DNA of 64,000 nt. It comes from Lachnospiraceae bacterium (lineage in GTDB: Bacteria; Bacillota; Clostridia; Lachnospirales; Lachnospiraceae). The DNA lies in assembly GCA_017557525.1 (NCBI GenBank), contig JAFYYN010000011.1, positions 1 through 64,000 on the forward strand, read 5' to 3'. Shown here one piece after another: positions 1 to 9,542 of this stretch. A program made the translations under genes and the position numbers. The stretch's first letter is position 1. Every line of letters begins with the position of its first letter. Under the pieces are notes generated by a model. It worked only from the letters and a program-made list of their open reading frames with translations. It made no database searches and was not told the DNA's origin.

Positions 1-232
1 AGCTACTAGCATCTATTTTACATCAATTCATCAGAAAAAGCGACCTTTTTACATCAATTTTTATGTTATGATATCGATATACGGTGTTGACCTGGAATTT
101 AATCTGACAAACTAGAATTCACCTTGACATTTGACCTTTTTCGGAAATTTTTTCCCTGATTTTTTCCTGATATTTTCTTTGATTTTTTTCTAATAATTTC
201 CCTGATTTAAAATTGCCTTTTAGATATAAAAT
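1..232. other. AT-rich non-coding window edge
   Basis: I see no credible gene here. The segment holds two copies of TTTTACATCAATT (16-28 and 47-59, 31 bases apart) and several CCTGATTTT-like runs between 150 and 210. It lies downstream of the minus-strand response regulator. No convincing GC-rich terminator was found. Confidence 0.5.
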
Positions 233-904
233 CTATTTCTTACCAGTAAGATAATATACCGCCAGAGCGGTCCTGTGGGATAAGTCTTCTTTTGACAAAA
301 TATTGGTAATATAATTTTTTACCGTACCCTCGGAAATAAATAGTTTTTCTGCTATCTGCTTATTAGAAAGACCGTCAGCCACCGCTTTTATAATATCAAG
401 CTCGCGCTCGGTATAATTAGCAGAGTTAAATCCATCTCCCACTCTTTCAGCCGGAGAACCTTCCGTATGATTGTCAACAGGAGAATCACCCCTCTGATTG
501 ATAAAAGACTCAAGGATGTTTTCGTCAACCACTCCGGTACCATGATATACGGATTTAATCATCTGTTTCAGGTGATCCGGAGTATGATTCTTTATTAGAT
601 AGCCTTTAGCTCCGTTCTTTAGAGCCTGCTTTACCAGATCATCGTCATCAAATGTGGTAAGTATCAAAACCTTACCCAGACCATGCTCCACTATATATTT
701 CGTGGCCTCTATACCATCCATAACCGGCATCTGGATATCCATCAGGAAAACATCCGGTGCATTTTTCTCTGCCAGCTCTATTGCTTCTTTCCCGTTAGAA
801 GCGCACCCAATTACATCAAACTCATCATCCACATCGAGTATTATCTTCATGCCGTCCCTGACGAAATCGCTGTCGTCGGCAATTATGACCTTAATCTTTT
901 CCAT
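233..904 (-). CDS. NarL/LuxR-type response regulator
   Basis: DNA-binding response regulator, last gene of an ABC exporter and two-component cluster. The N-terminal receiver shows the acidic pair (IIADDSD), the phospho-acceptor aspartate in VFLMDIQMPVMDG, and the switch Thr/Lys (LTTFDD, KGYLIKN). A C-terminal LuxR helix-turn-helix follows, with TERELDIIKAVADGLSNKQI and GTVKNYI. The histidine kinase just upstream is its likely partner. The reading frame opens at a TTG at 913, but the ATG at 904 sits 5 bases after GGAG and is preferred. The regulated genes are probably the adjacent exporter (inference). Confidence 0.9.
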   Translation of the reverse strand: MEKIKVIIADDSDFVRDGMKIILDVDDEFDVIGCASNGKEAIELAEKNAPDVFLMDIQMPVMDGIEATKYIVEHGLGKVLILTTFDDDDLVKQALKNGAKGYLIKNHTPDHLKQMIKSVYHGTGVVDENILESFINQRGDSPVDNHTEGSPAERVGDGFNSANYTERELDIIKAVADGLSNKQIAEKLFISEGTVKNYITNILSKEDLSHRTALAVYYLTGKK

Positions 905-987
905 TTTCTCCAACTTTCTATTTATATTCTAAGTAAAATATTATATTCCATTTTTTATCAATAGCTTTCCCTCAAGGGGAAGCCTTT

Positions 988-2112
988 TCACATAGGCAGT
1001 AACATATTGACGGTGAATCCGCTCTCCGTCTCAAAACTGATGGTCCCGCCGGCGCCACGCACACGGCTGCGCATACCGGAAATACCCATGCCGTCGACGA
1101 GCTTCCTGCACCCTATACCGTTATCGGAAATACTGCACCTTACCATTTTGTTCATAACAACAATACTGACATTGATCCTGGTACATTTAGAATATTTCAT
1201 CGCGTTAGTCACAGCCTCGAATGCGTTATCCAGGATTATTTCCCAATAGTTCTCAGAAATAAGGGAAATATCACCCGAAGTCGACAGCTCCATCGCAACA
1301 CCCTTTTCGTTACAGTCCTCGCAGAGCTTATACAGCTGCAGCATGGACTGCTCCTTTTTCTCGGGTTTCTCTTTTCTAAGAATAGCCCTTATCTCATCCA
1401 TCCCACCACGCATCTGGTCGATAACGCCCTGCAGCATAACCTTTGACTTCTCAGGATCCTTTTCCATGATAACCTTGATTGCCTCTAACTGGTATATTGA
1501 CCCGTTTATATTGTGCCCCAACTTATCATGCAATGTCTGCGCCAGCTTTGACCGCCCCTCAAGCAGCTTGTTTTCAGCCAACAGCATATTTTTCCGTATC
1601 TCTGCCTTACTTTCTGCATCCTTTAGGTAAATGTCCTTTTTCAGGTCCTGCTCGATGATGGTTTCCTTCATCATCTGTTCCTCATACTTGGATACTATAA
1701 AATAGTGCTGGATATAACAGATGGCAAGCATACCGACCACCATTACCTGCATTCCCATACCATAGGGGTTAGGTGCAAATGCCGCAAGAACAATCAGCCC
1801 ATACCACTTGGCAGAAGCCTTAATCTCTGAAAGGCCCTCAAAAGCCAAGAAAAACGCCGGCATTAAAAATCCCCTGCCCCCAAGATACAAAAGGAGTCCG
1901 ATCAGAATAATCCCAACTACATACGCAGGAATTTTCCATAATCCTTTTAAAAGTTCCTTTACCAGCATGCAGCTTATGAAAAACAGACTGAGCAGGAGTA
2001 TCCCAAACGATACCCCTGCCTCACTGCTGCTTATTATGCTTAAGATGCTGAGTGCAAATAGAAAACCCATCCGCACCGCAAGGAAATAATTATTTTGCAA
2101 TGTATTTATCAT
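988..2112 (-). CDS. HisKA_3-type sensor histidine kinase
   Basis: Membrane sensor kinase of the LiaS/DesK type. The N-terminal 150 residues form several hydrophobic segments with no large extracellular domain. The dimerisation domain carries the phospho-accepting histidine in LAQTLHDKLGH. The ATPase domain at the C terminus has DNAFEAVTNAMKYS and ISDNGIG plus GMGISGMRSR. It begins 1 base after the stop of the upstream ABC permease and is followed by the response regulator, so all five genes probably form one transcript. The short sensory region suggests that it senses membrane state or works with the transporter (inference). Confidence 0.88.
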   Translation of the reverse strand: MINTLQNNYFLAVRMGFLFALSILSIISSSEAGVSFGILLLSLFFISCMLVKELLKGLWKIPAYVVGIILIGLLLYLGGRGFLMPAFFLAFEGLSEIKASAKWYGLIVLAAFAPNPYGMGMQVMVVGMLAICYIQHYFIVSKYEEQMMKETIIEQDLKKDIYLKDAESKAEIRKNMLLAENKLLEGRSKLAQTLHDKLGHNINGSIYQLEAIKVIMEKDPEKSKVMLQGVIDQMRGGMDEIRAILRKEKPEKKEQSMLQLYKLCEDCNEKGVAMELSTSGDISLISENYWEIILDNAFEAVTNAMKYSKCTRINVSIVVMNKMVRCSISDNGIGCRKLVDGMGISGMRSRVRGAGGTISFETESGFTVNMLLPM

Positions 2113-2113
2113 T

Positions 2114-3376
2114 TTAAGCTTCAGCCTTTTTCATTTTAAGCCCAAGCCCTCCGAGGCTTACAACCAGAACCAGATATGCTGCTACTATACATAATAACAT
2201 AATATATGCCGAGTTGTCACCTACAAAAATCATTTCCGTGCCTTCCATGAACCATTTTTGCGGCATAATGCCCGAAATAACCTTGATCAGCTTTGTAGTT
2301 GCGTTAAGCGGGAAGTATAATCCCGAAAGGAGGGATGAAAGCGACCATATGGTAAATGCAACAACATTTGCGGTCATAACATCCTCGAAAAGGATTCCGA
2401 GCAGGAGGCTGATTGAACAGAAGATAAGCCCTAAGAGGAACGTAAGAAAAAGAATTTTTCCGTGTGCCATCCCCAACTGCTCCTCATCGACAAAGCTGAT
2501 CCCGATACCAAGAACCACTGTAAGTATCCCTGATACTACCACGCCCGATAAAAACTTTGACATAAAATATGTGATATTCCCGGCATTTGTAAGCTTTATC
2601 CTTGTAAGCACCTGTTCCTTCTGTTCCTGGATAACTGTGTGTGCAACAAATACTCCGCAGAACATAAAACCTAAGGTAAGGAATGCAAATACGTAGCCCA
2701 TACGGGTCTTGTTATTGCTCTGCTCCTTGGTAAGCGATCTTTCGTCAGGGTTCTGGAGTTCAATCACTTCCTTTTTCATCACCTGATCACTGCTTGCCTT
2801 TAACATTTCAACAATTCTTTCAGGTTTGCTGCCTAATAAAGTGGCAGTATTTATTATACGACCTGAGATATTCTTTGCTTCTGTCTCAAGCATCCTGTAT
2901 CTTTCATCATCTGAAAGAATGGCTATCTCAAAGGCTTCCGCACTGTCTCCTGCAAGCATTTTCTGATCAAAAACAGGTTTTAAATAGATGGCAGCCGTCA
3001 TACGGTCTTCTACACCGTCAATCCTGAGCCTCTCTTCGAAGGCTTCCTCTGTCATATCATTGCATTTTGCCCTTAAAAGCTTAAACATACCATTATCTGC
3101 AAGGCTTTCTAAGAAATATTCCGAAAGGTCACTGCCGGATGCGTCATAAACCTTTATGATCAGCATACCGCTTCCTGTATTGTGATATGCTACCTTTTCG
3201 TCAGTGCTTTCAATCTCCAAAAGATTATCATCACCAAGTCCTGCTGCATAATATGTAGAGTCCGCTACCTTTATGTTTAACATGAGTATTGACAGCGCAG
3301 GCGTAACTATTAAGAAAAACCAGAAGCCCTTATTCCTGAAAAGCAGCTTTAATGTTGTTTTTAGTAATATCCTCAT
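2114..3376 (-). CDS. ABC-2 type exporter permease (second subunit)
   Basis: Integral membrane subunit of an ABC-2 exporter. There is one N-terminal membrane segment after a basic start, a long extracytoplasmic stretch of about 200 residues, then five or six hydrophobic helices, as usual for the ABC-2/YhgE-like class. The ATG at 3376 overlaps the TGA of the upstream permease (ATGA), so the two are translationally coupled; an upstream in-frame ATG at 3427 lies inside that gene and is rejected. Together with the neighbouring ATPase and permease it probably exports a lipid, peptide or drug. The substrate is unknown. Confidence 0.82.
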   Translation of the reverse strand: MRILLKTTLKLLFRNKGFWFFLIVTPALSILMLNIKVADSTYYAAGLGDDNLLEIESTDEKVAYHNTGSGMLIIKVYDASGSDLSEYFLESLADNGMFKLLRAKCNDMTEEAFEERLRIDGVEDRMTAAIYLKPVFDQKMLAGDSAEAFEIAILSDDERYRMLETEAKNISGRIINTATLLGSKPERIVEMLKASSDQVMKKEVIELQNPDERSLTKEQSNNKTRMGYVFAFLTLGFMFCGVFVAHTVIQEQKEQVLTRIKLTNAGNITYFMSKFLSGVVVSGILTVVLGIGISFVDEEQLGMAHGKILFLTFLLGLIFCSISLLLGILFEDVMTANVVAFTIWSLSSLLSGLYFPLNATTKLIKVISGIMPQKWFMEGTEMIFVGDNSAYIMLLCIVAAYLVLVVSLGGLGLKMKKAEA

Positions 3377-4443
3377 TTTCTTCCCTCTCTCTTTATGTTG
3401 CTTACAAATATTGATGCTGCAGAACATCCAATAACTATTGCTGCAGAAAAGATCAGTGCACTTAACAGATAATCACTCTTACCCTGTACCAGAAGCTCGA
3501 TCAATGCCCTGTTCTCGTGATAAATGGGTGAAATCTTTTTTAAGGATTCAGGCAGTGATGAAAACATATATGTTTCAAAGCTGCCTCCGAAGAAGCCCCA
3601 TATCCATACTATACTGAATGTAAGGATTATGGTAAGTACCATACTGTCCGTTATGGTATACAGCATAATGCCAAATGCTGTGGCTGCCATTATTGAAAAT
3701 GCGACAACTAATGCTGAAAGAAAAATATTTCCCCAGTGTACATCAAGCATCAGTGAAGAAATGACTGCTGAAACACCAATACCTGCCAGTACCACTGCTG
3801 CAACAGATGCAAATCTAGCAATATAAAGCTTAAACTCGCTTACTCCCGAAACTGTATATTTATTTCTTATCCTGTATTTCTTTTCATTTGTAAAAAGTGC
3901 TGCCGCACATACTATTGCGCACCATCCGAAATAAATGATCTCGATGATTCCGTAGTAATCAACCGAATCAACCGGCGGTATAAAGTCCGCTTTCCTTACG
4001 GTGATATCAGCGGCTTCTGCAGCATTTTGTCCTAAGGATATCGAGTTATAAAACATAGAAATGATACCTTCGGTTATCTTTCCCTGGATCTTAAACTCTT
4101 CTTTTTCATAAATCCTGTATTTCTCATCACCAAAATCTATAAAGCATGCTACATCCTTCTTTGTAATATTGTCATCTATATCTCCCGCAGGATACTCTAC
4201 AAAGGTAATGTCGTTATTCTCTGAAATTTTCTCTAAGGCTTCCTTAATATATGTTCCTGTTTTCTCTCCGGATATGCTGTATCCGACCGTAAATCTCCCG
4301 GCATCCTCATATTTTTCCATAAGTGTCGAAAAAGCACTCATAAGGACCGCCGAAACAAGCAGCGGAGCCAGTACAAAGGCAAGGATATTGATGCTGCTCC
4401 TTGACATCAGCTTTATATTATTTTTTACCAAATATCTGATCAT
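3373..4443 (-). CDS. ABC-2 type exporter permease (first subunit)
   Basis: Membrane subunit pairing with the next permease. It shows an N-terminal transmembrane helix, an extracytoplasmic domain of about 140 residues, then a run of hydrophobic helices from about residue 165 to the C terminus. It starts 20 bases after the ATPase stop. Two different permeases with one ATPase suggest a heterodimeric exporter. It lacks the FtsX/MacB-type repeat that would suggest a BceAB peptide sensor. Substrate unknown. Confidence 0.82.
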   Translation of the reverse strand: MIRYLVKNNIKLMSRSSINILAFVLAPLLVSAVLMSAFSTLMEKYEDAGRFTVGYSISGEKTGTYIKEALEKISENNDITFVEYPAGDIDDNITKKDVACFIDFGDEKYRIYEKEEFKIQGKITEGIISMFYNSISLGQNAAEAADITVRKADFIPPVDSVDYYGIIEIIYFGWCAIVCAAALFTNEKKYRIRNKYTVSGVSEFKLYIARFASVAAVVLAGIGVSAVISSLMLDVHWGNIFLSALVVAFSIMAATAFGIMLYTITDSMVLTIILTFSIVWIWGFFGGSFETYMFSSLPESLKKISPIYHENRALIELLVQGKSDYLLSALIFSAAIVIGCSAASIFVSNIKREGRK

Positions 4444-4463
4444 TTCCGTTTCCTTCCCTACTC

Positions 4464-5216
4464 TTAATAGTCCCTCAGTTTCTTTCCTGTAAGTGTCAGG
4501 AAAACTTCCTCCAATGTGATGCTTTCCGTATCATCCACCACCAGCTTCTTTAATTCCTCACTTGTGCCGCTCGCTATGATCTTGCCGTTATCCATAATGG
4601 CTATTTTAGAGCAGATGGCCTCAACCTCTTCCATGTAATGGCTGGTGTAAATGACTGTTGCACCATTTTTATTTGACTCCTTTATCTTGTCAAGGATAAA
4701 GTTTCTTGACTGGGGATCGATACCTACTGTCGGCTCATCAAATATCAGAAGATCAGGATGATGTCCTATAGCACAGGCTATATTAAGCCTCCTCTTCATA
4801 CCGCCCGAAAAATTCTTTGCGTAGTCATTCTTTCTTTCGAGAAGTCCTACATACTCTAATGATTCCTCTATAGCCTTCTTTAATGCCTCACCCTTTATAC
4901 CGTAGAGGGAAGTAAACAGTTCGACATTCTCCCAGGCCTTGAGGTTTCCATGTATTGCAAGCTCCTGTGGGATATAACCGACTTTCCCAATGAGCTCTTT
5001 TCTGTTCTTTCTGAAATCCTTTCCCATAAACTCAATGCTCCCTAATGTGGGACGGACTATGTTGCATATCATGTTCATAGTCGTGCTTTTGCCCGCACCG
5101 TTGGGGCCTAAAAGTCCAAATATCTCGCCTTTCTCTATCTCGATGTTAAGATTGTCAACTACAACCTTGTTGCCGTATTTCTTTGTCAGATCCTTTGTTT
5201 TAAGTATTGTGCTCAT
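4464..5216 (-). CDS. ABC transporter ATP-binding protein
   Basis: Cytoplasmic ATPase of the exporter. Walker A is GPNGAGKST at residues 37-45, the signature is FSGGMKRR at about 140, and Walker B is LLIFDEPTVGID at about 158, followed by the switch histidine in YTSHYMEEVE. Length (250) is normal for the DrrA/CcmA-like class. It is first in the cluster; a TATAAT at 5294-5299 (minus strand) is a possible -10 element. AAAGGGA precedes the ATG. Likely co-transcribed with both permeases and the two-component genes. Confidence 0.93.
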   Translation of the reverse strand: MSTILKTKDLTKKYGNKVVVDNLNIEIEKGEIFGLLGPNGAGKSTTMNMICNIVRPTLGSIEFMGKDFRKNRKELIGKVGYIPQELAIHGNLKAWENVELFTSLYGIKGEALKKAIEESLEYVGLLERKNDYAKNFSGGMKRRLNIACAIGHHPDLLIFDEPTVGIDPQSRNFILDKIKESNKNGATVIYTSHYMEEVEAICSKIAIMDNGKIIASGTSEELKKLVVDDTESITLEEVFLTLTGKKLRDY

Positions 5217-5344
5217 TTTGTTCCCTTTCCTGTATTTTAGAATTTTATTTTGTATTTTATCTGTCCGGAGGGCTGCTCCTCACTTGCAAACACATTATAG
5301 CCTGTACTTTTTTGTTTTGAAAGTGAAAAAAGGCACTTATTAGC

Positions 5345-5358
5345 ATGACTTTAGTCAT
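5345..5358. promoter_or_regulatory. Palindromic operator candidate
   Basis: ATGACT-TT-AGTCAT is a perfect 6-2-6 palindrome in the divergent space between the ABC exporter cluster and the dehydrogenase. It could bind a dimeric repressor, but no cognate regulator gene is adjacent. Confidence 0.3.
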
Positions 5359-5496
5359 ATTGTGCAAGATAATACTTTCCTAGATTATGGATAATACAAA
5401 GCACCGGATGATATAATCATTTATACAGGGTTGCAAAAATTCTTTATGAATAAAGCAATCAAGATTCTTTATGCATAATTTTGGAGGGGTTTTATC

Positions 5497-6240
5497 ATGG
5501 TGGATTTAAAAGAAAAATGGGTTTTGATCACAGGTGCAAGCCGCGGAATAGGCAGGCTTTCCGCACTGTTTTTGGCTGAGCAGGGATGTAATCTGATACT
5601 GCATTCACGTACTAAGGAAGGTACAAAAAGTCTTGTAGACGAGATACAGGCAAAGGGTGTAAATGCCTTTAGCGTATCTGCCGAGCTGTCAAATCTTGAC
5701 GAGGTAGAGGCCATGCTTAAGGCTATTGATGAAAGCGGAGCACAGGTAGATGTTATACTTAATAATGCAGGCTTACAGATAGCCTACAGGACTGACTATC
5801 TTGCTACTCCCGATGAGGATTACAGCAAGAGCTTTCTTATCAATACTATAGCGCCGATGAAAATATGTTATCATTTTCTGCCAAAAATGATCGCTAATGG
5901 ATTTGGAAGAATAGTTAATACAACGAGCGGTATTGCATTAGAGGCTGAGCAGGCCGGATATTCCGCAAGCAAAGCGGCGTTAAATAAGGTAACCATAGAC
6001 TTAGGCTTTAAGCTTAAAGGCACTGATGTTATCATGTCGCTTGCCGATCCCGGCTGGTGCAGGACTGATCTCGGCGGCCCCAATGCTCCCAACGCTCCCG
6101 AGTCAACAATCCCCGGTATAGTGGTCGGTGCGTTTATTAATGATGGAAAATCAGGCAGGATCTTCGGTGCACAGGCATTTACCGGTATGACACTTGAAGA
6201 TGCGGTTAAAAAGGCTGAATCAATGGACGCCCCTTATTAA
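5497..6240 (+). CDS. Short-chain dehydrogenase/reductase
   Basis: NAD(P)-dependent oxidoreductase of the classical SDR family, 247 residues. The cofactor-binding TGxxxGIG motif is TGASRGIG near residue 13, NNAG is present (ILNNAG), and the catalytic YxxxK is YSASK near 155, preceded by the Ser of NTTSG. The start follows GGAGGGG with suitable spacing. It stands alone, divergent from the ABC cluster and convergent with the DUF4139 gene. The substrate cannot be read from the sequence. The FabG-like length allows a ketoacyl reductase role, but the isolated context argues against a fatty-acid operon. Confidence 0.9.
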   Translation: MVDLKEKWVLITGASRGIGRLSALFLAEQGCNLILHSRTKEGTKSLVDEIQAKGVNAFSVSAELSNLDEVEAMLKAIDESGAQVDVILNNAGLQIAYRTDYLATPDEDYSKSFLINTIAPMKICYHFLPKMIANGFGRIVNTTSGIALEAEQAGYSASKAALNKVTIDLGFKLKGTDVIMSLADPGWCRTDLGGPNAPNAPESTIPGIVVGAFINDGKSGRIFGAQAFTGMTLEDAVKKAESMDAPY

Positions 6241-6243
6241 ATT

Positions 6244-6273
6244 AAAAAGCTTCCCGCAATTGGGAAGCTTTTT
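6244..6273. terminator. Bidirectional intrinsic terminator
   Basis: AAAAAGCTTCCC and GGGAAGCTTTTT form a 12-bp stem with a 6-base loop between the convergent dehydrogenase and DUF4139 genes. U-tracts occur in both directions. Confidence 0.9.
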
Positions 6274-6282
6274 ATTTTGCCT

Positions 6283-7803
6283 TTATCTTACAGTTCTTTC
6301 GGATAATCTCTTGTCCTTTGGCCATGCGAGACTGTAGGAAAGCTCTAACTCTATGACATTCTTAGGCTCTGCCATAAGCTCCCAGCTTACCTCACCCTTT
6401 TCTTCATTTAATACACCCTCTGAAAGCTTTATCACATCCACTGTGACTGCTTTATCGGTGGATACAGGTATCTGGTCTTTCAAAAGAACTTTAACGGTTT
6501 CCTTTGAATTATTGATGAGCTTAATCCTCGAAGTGCGTACCTGCTTTCTCTGATTCTTAAGTAGTGCTTCCTGAGTCTTTCTGGGAAGTTCTTCCCTGAC
6601 TACCGTGATCCTTTCATCCTGACCTAAGGATAAGGAGAATTTATCTATATCGGTATCAGGATCCACATATATATCGCCTGCAAAAAGGTCCTTGATATAT
6701 ACTGATGCATAGGCTGCGGGCAGCGGCCAGTCCGACTCGTTGATCTCTGCGGTAAGAAAGCTCTTTGTATCCACTCTTGGGATACTCAAAAGCTGATAAT
6801 TTGCAGGCACCTTAAAGCTCTGAAGGACAACTATATTTCCGTCTGTGCCATTTAAGATATCCTTAAGATCGGGAAGTATAAATGCCGACATAGTTTCTTC
6901 TTCCTGGACCTCTGCCTCCTGCATCTTTACAGGAGCCATATTGAGCACAGGAGCTTCTTCTTCGCATATATCCTCAGGACATACATCCTCATCCATAATC
7001 ATGGATGATTCGCACATCCTGGCATTACCCTTTGCACGTCCTCTGTATACGGGCTGGTCCACAAATATTGAAACATGTACCGGATCAAGCTCAGGAAGTC
7101 CATGGAAAACTGCAGGGTTTCCCGAATACAATGTTACCTTTACCTGTTTCCAGTCCTCATCAGAGTTTTGTGTTATCTGAGCCTTCATGCTTACTTCAAG
7201 AGGCTCTTCGTTACTTTTGTAACGAACCTCATATTTGGGCTTCCACTTTCCTGTGGTTTCCTGATATCTTAATGTAAAAGGTATTTTCCCGTCTGTTTCA
7301 GAGAAAATCTCTGCCATGATCAGGGGTTTATTTTCTTCCTTTACGGCATCCTCCTGATCCTCTACGAGCTTTTCTCTTTCTTCCTCCAGATCACCAATCT
7401 GTTTATGGAGCTCCAACAATCTTGCAGGGAGTGCCACCATATACTGTTCCTGAGCCTCTACGGATACATCGGTCCTTTTTGAGAAGTCACCGTTGGTTTT
7501 TCTTAGATCTATCAGTAGCTTGCTGGTTTCTATCTGGTAGTCGATTTCGTCTATTTTCTTCTGGATCTTCTCTGATTCTCTTTCACCGAAATCATCAATA
7601 TCATCGATCTTAATTATCTGGATATTGGTAGCCTTAACATTTTCCGGAAATGAAAGAACAAAGTCCTCCTGCTTTGAGGTAAGAGTCATACCACCAACAT
7701 AGATAATGTTCCTACCTGCTTTCAATTCCACCTCACCGGTCCTTATGACCGATGCGCTGTTTCTGTAAACCTGTACTTCCTTAACTGTGCTTTTTGCTAT
7801 CAT
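6283..7803 (-). CDS. DUF4139-family (mucoidy inhibitor A-like) protein
   Basis: 506-residue cytoplasmic protein with an N-terminal strand-rich domain, a coiled-coil stretch at about residues 80-155 (Glu/Lys-rich) and a beta-rich C-terminal half. The pattern WKPKYEVRY followed by QNSDEDWKQVKVTLYSG is typical of the DUF4140/DUF4139 family, which includes MuiA-like proteins of unknown biochemical function. An acidic, low-complexity insert of about 70 residues near 260-320 is unlike the rest. No signal peptide. It is monocistronic, ending at the shared terminator. Confidence 0.75.
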   Translation of the reverse strand: MIAKSTVKEVQVYRNSASVIRTGEVELKAGRNIIYVGGMTLTSKQEDFVLSFPENVKATNIQIIKIDDIDDFGERESEKIQKKIDEIDYQIETSKLLIDLRKTNGDFSKRTDVSVEAQEQYMVALPARLLELHKQIGDLEEEREKLVEDQEDAVKEENKPLIMAEIFSETDGKIPFTLRYQETTGKWKPKYEVRYKSNEEPLEVSMKAQITQNSDEDWKQVKVTLYSGNPAVFHGLPELDPVHVSIFVDQPVYRGRAKGNARMCESSMIMDEDVCPEDICEEEAPVLNMAPVKMQEAEVQEEETMSAFILPDLKDILNGTDGNIVVLQSFKVPANYQLLSIPRVDTKSFLTAEINESDWPLPAAYASVYIKDLFAGDIYVDPDTDIDKFSLSLGQDERITVVREELPRKTQEALLKNQRKQVRTSRIKLINNSKETVKVLLKDQIPVSTDKAVTVDVIKLSEGVLNEEKGEVSWELMAEPKNVIELELSYSLAWPKDKRLSERTVR

Positions 7804-7885
7804 TTTGCCCCTCCGTATGATTTATTATTGTAAATACTAATTTATTCTCCTTGACTATATCCGGTGCCATTTCTTAGTTTATCAT

Positions 7886-9502
7886 TTAATGTACAAGCTC
7901 CAGCTCGATAACCTTACATTCTTTGCCGTCTATAATCGACGTATGTCCGTCCTGTACTTCTGCCTCAGTAAAGCCCAGCGACTTATAACACTTATATGCC
8001 GGTGTGTTATTCTCAAAAACTCCTATCGTCAGCTTCTTTGCTTTCATTATCTCAAAGGCCATCTTTATGCCAAGCTCTAACATCCTCTTGCCGTAGCCTT
8101 TTCCACGTTTGCTGTCATCGACAATTACACAGCCAAGTCGCAGTACATCGTGTGAATTATTAATATATCTTATGATAAAATGTCCTACTACCGCATCATC
8201 TGTATATGCTGTCACGGGATAGAAATTATCATATTGTTCGCAGTCTCCGTTTAGCTCACTGTACTTTCGGTCAATATCTTCTGCACTTACAGGAAATGAA
8301 CCAAATCTTTCTCCACCCCATCTTATGAATACAGTCTCATCCTGCAGCCACTCTGCAATTTTGACACTATCTTCCTTTTTATATGGACGAAGCCTCAGCC
8401 TTTCTGCATTTCCGCTTTCTTGACCGGCAAAAAGACTGGTTTTAAGAGCCTTGATATCAACTCCTGTATCCATACCGTAATACATATGATTGAAATATGT
8501 AACAATACGCTCCATATCCTCCTGGATTACGGCATGCCCTTCCTTATGGAATGAAGCAACAAGATGGTCTGATAGATTCGCTTTTGAAAACTCTTCATCT
8601 GCTTTCTTAAAGCATTCCCACATAGCAGGAGCATTAACCCAGTCCTCACCCATATATGAGGCTATTACAAAATAGTAGCGGTTTTTGTCAAGGGCAAGGT
8701 TAATGAGATTTTCCTGATCATATGGTATATCAGAAGTTTTTTCGTACTCAAGAAACTTGTCATTAAACCACCCTCTTTCGGCCTCAGACTGCAGACAGGA
8801 TAACGGCTCGTTTTTCCCATAGGTATACTCTGCAGGGCCTCCGCATTTGCGGAAATCATAAACCTTTCCCTCGGATACGAAATTATATAAGGCAAGTCCG
8901 CCTGCACCGGAGCAGGCAGGTATTACCATCCTGAAACGTTCGTCAAATGCTCCACATACCGCAGTAGCCTTTCCATAACGGGAAACTCCCGTTACCATGG
9001 ATGCCTCGGGATCAAGATCAAGCTCTTTCCCGAGCCCGTTATATACCGCATCCAGTACCTTAGAAGCTCCCCAAGCCCATGCCATAAGGACTCCGGTCTG
9101 GCTTTCGGGCTTTTCCCCATATGGATAGATGTCGTAAAAGGCACCTTCATGTTTCATATCATCAGAAGCAATTTTGGTACTTTCGAGGAAGAATAAAGCA
9201 TAGCCCTGTGACAAGGCATAATCCTTAGGAGTTATTGGGTGCATGCATATGATAAAGGGTGAGCTGTTATCTGCAGAATCAGGAACATATGCATGTACAA
9301 TAAACTCTGTGTTTCTACTGTCCTGTTCAACCTTTATCTTTATAAGTTCACCTCCAACCACCTCAAATGGATTAAAAGGATTTCTTTTCCAGTCCTTTGC
9401 TTTAGGGTCCTCTCCAAGGCGCTCATAGGTTACTTTCTCCCCTTTGCGCCAGGTACCATACATATTCTCCTGATAGAATTTCTTTAAAAGTTCCTTCTCC
9501 AT
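7886..9502 (-). CDS. CE15-like esterase fused to GNAT acetyltransferase
   Basis: Two-domain protein of 538 residues. Residues about 1-375 resemble an alpha/beta-hydrolase of the glucuronoyl-esterase type (CE15): the nucleophile region reads GVSRYGKATAV (the family motif is GCSRxGK), followed by PACSGAGG, GWFNDKF and a late histidine in KEGHAVIQ. Residues about 395-538 are a GNAT acyltransferase: LRPYKKEDS, VVGHFIIRYI, the acetyl-CoA loop KRGKGYGKRM and NNTPAYKCYKSLGF. No signal peptide follows from the chosen ATG at 9502, so it is probably cytoplasmic. A GTG at 9601 would add a hydrophobic 33-residue leader lacking a good RBS. The fusion is unusual. Specific substrates are not known. Confidence 0.7.
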   Translation of the reverse strand: MEKELLKKFYQENMYGTWRKGEKVTYERLGEDPKAKDWKRNPFNPFEVVGGELIKIKVEQDSRNTEFIVHAYVPDSADNSSPFIICMHPITPKDYALSQGYALFFLESTKIASDDMKHEGAFYDIYPYGEKPESQTGVLMAWAWGASKVLDAVYNGLGKELDLDPEASMVTGVSRYGKATAVCGAFDERFRMVIPACSGAGGLALYNFVSEGKVYDFRKCGGPAEYTYGKNEPLSCLQSEAERGWFNDKFLEYEKTSDIPYDQENLINLALDKNRYYFVIASYMGEDWVNAPAMWECFKKADEEFSKANLSDHLVASFHKEGHAVIQEDMERIVTYFNHMYYGMDTGVDIKALKTSLFAGQESGNAERLRLRPYKKEDSVKIAEWLQDETVFIRWGGERFGSFPVSAEDIDRKYSELNGDCEQYDNFYPVTAYTDDAVVGHFIIRYINNSHDVLRLGCVIVDDSKRGKGYGKRMLELGIKMAFEIMKAKKLTIGVFENNTPAYKCYKSLGFTEAEVQDGHTSIIDGKECKVIELELVH

Positions 9503-9542
9503 CAAAATACTCCCTGTTATAAAAATTATTAAAAATCCGAAT

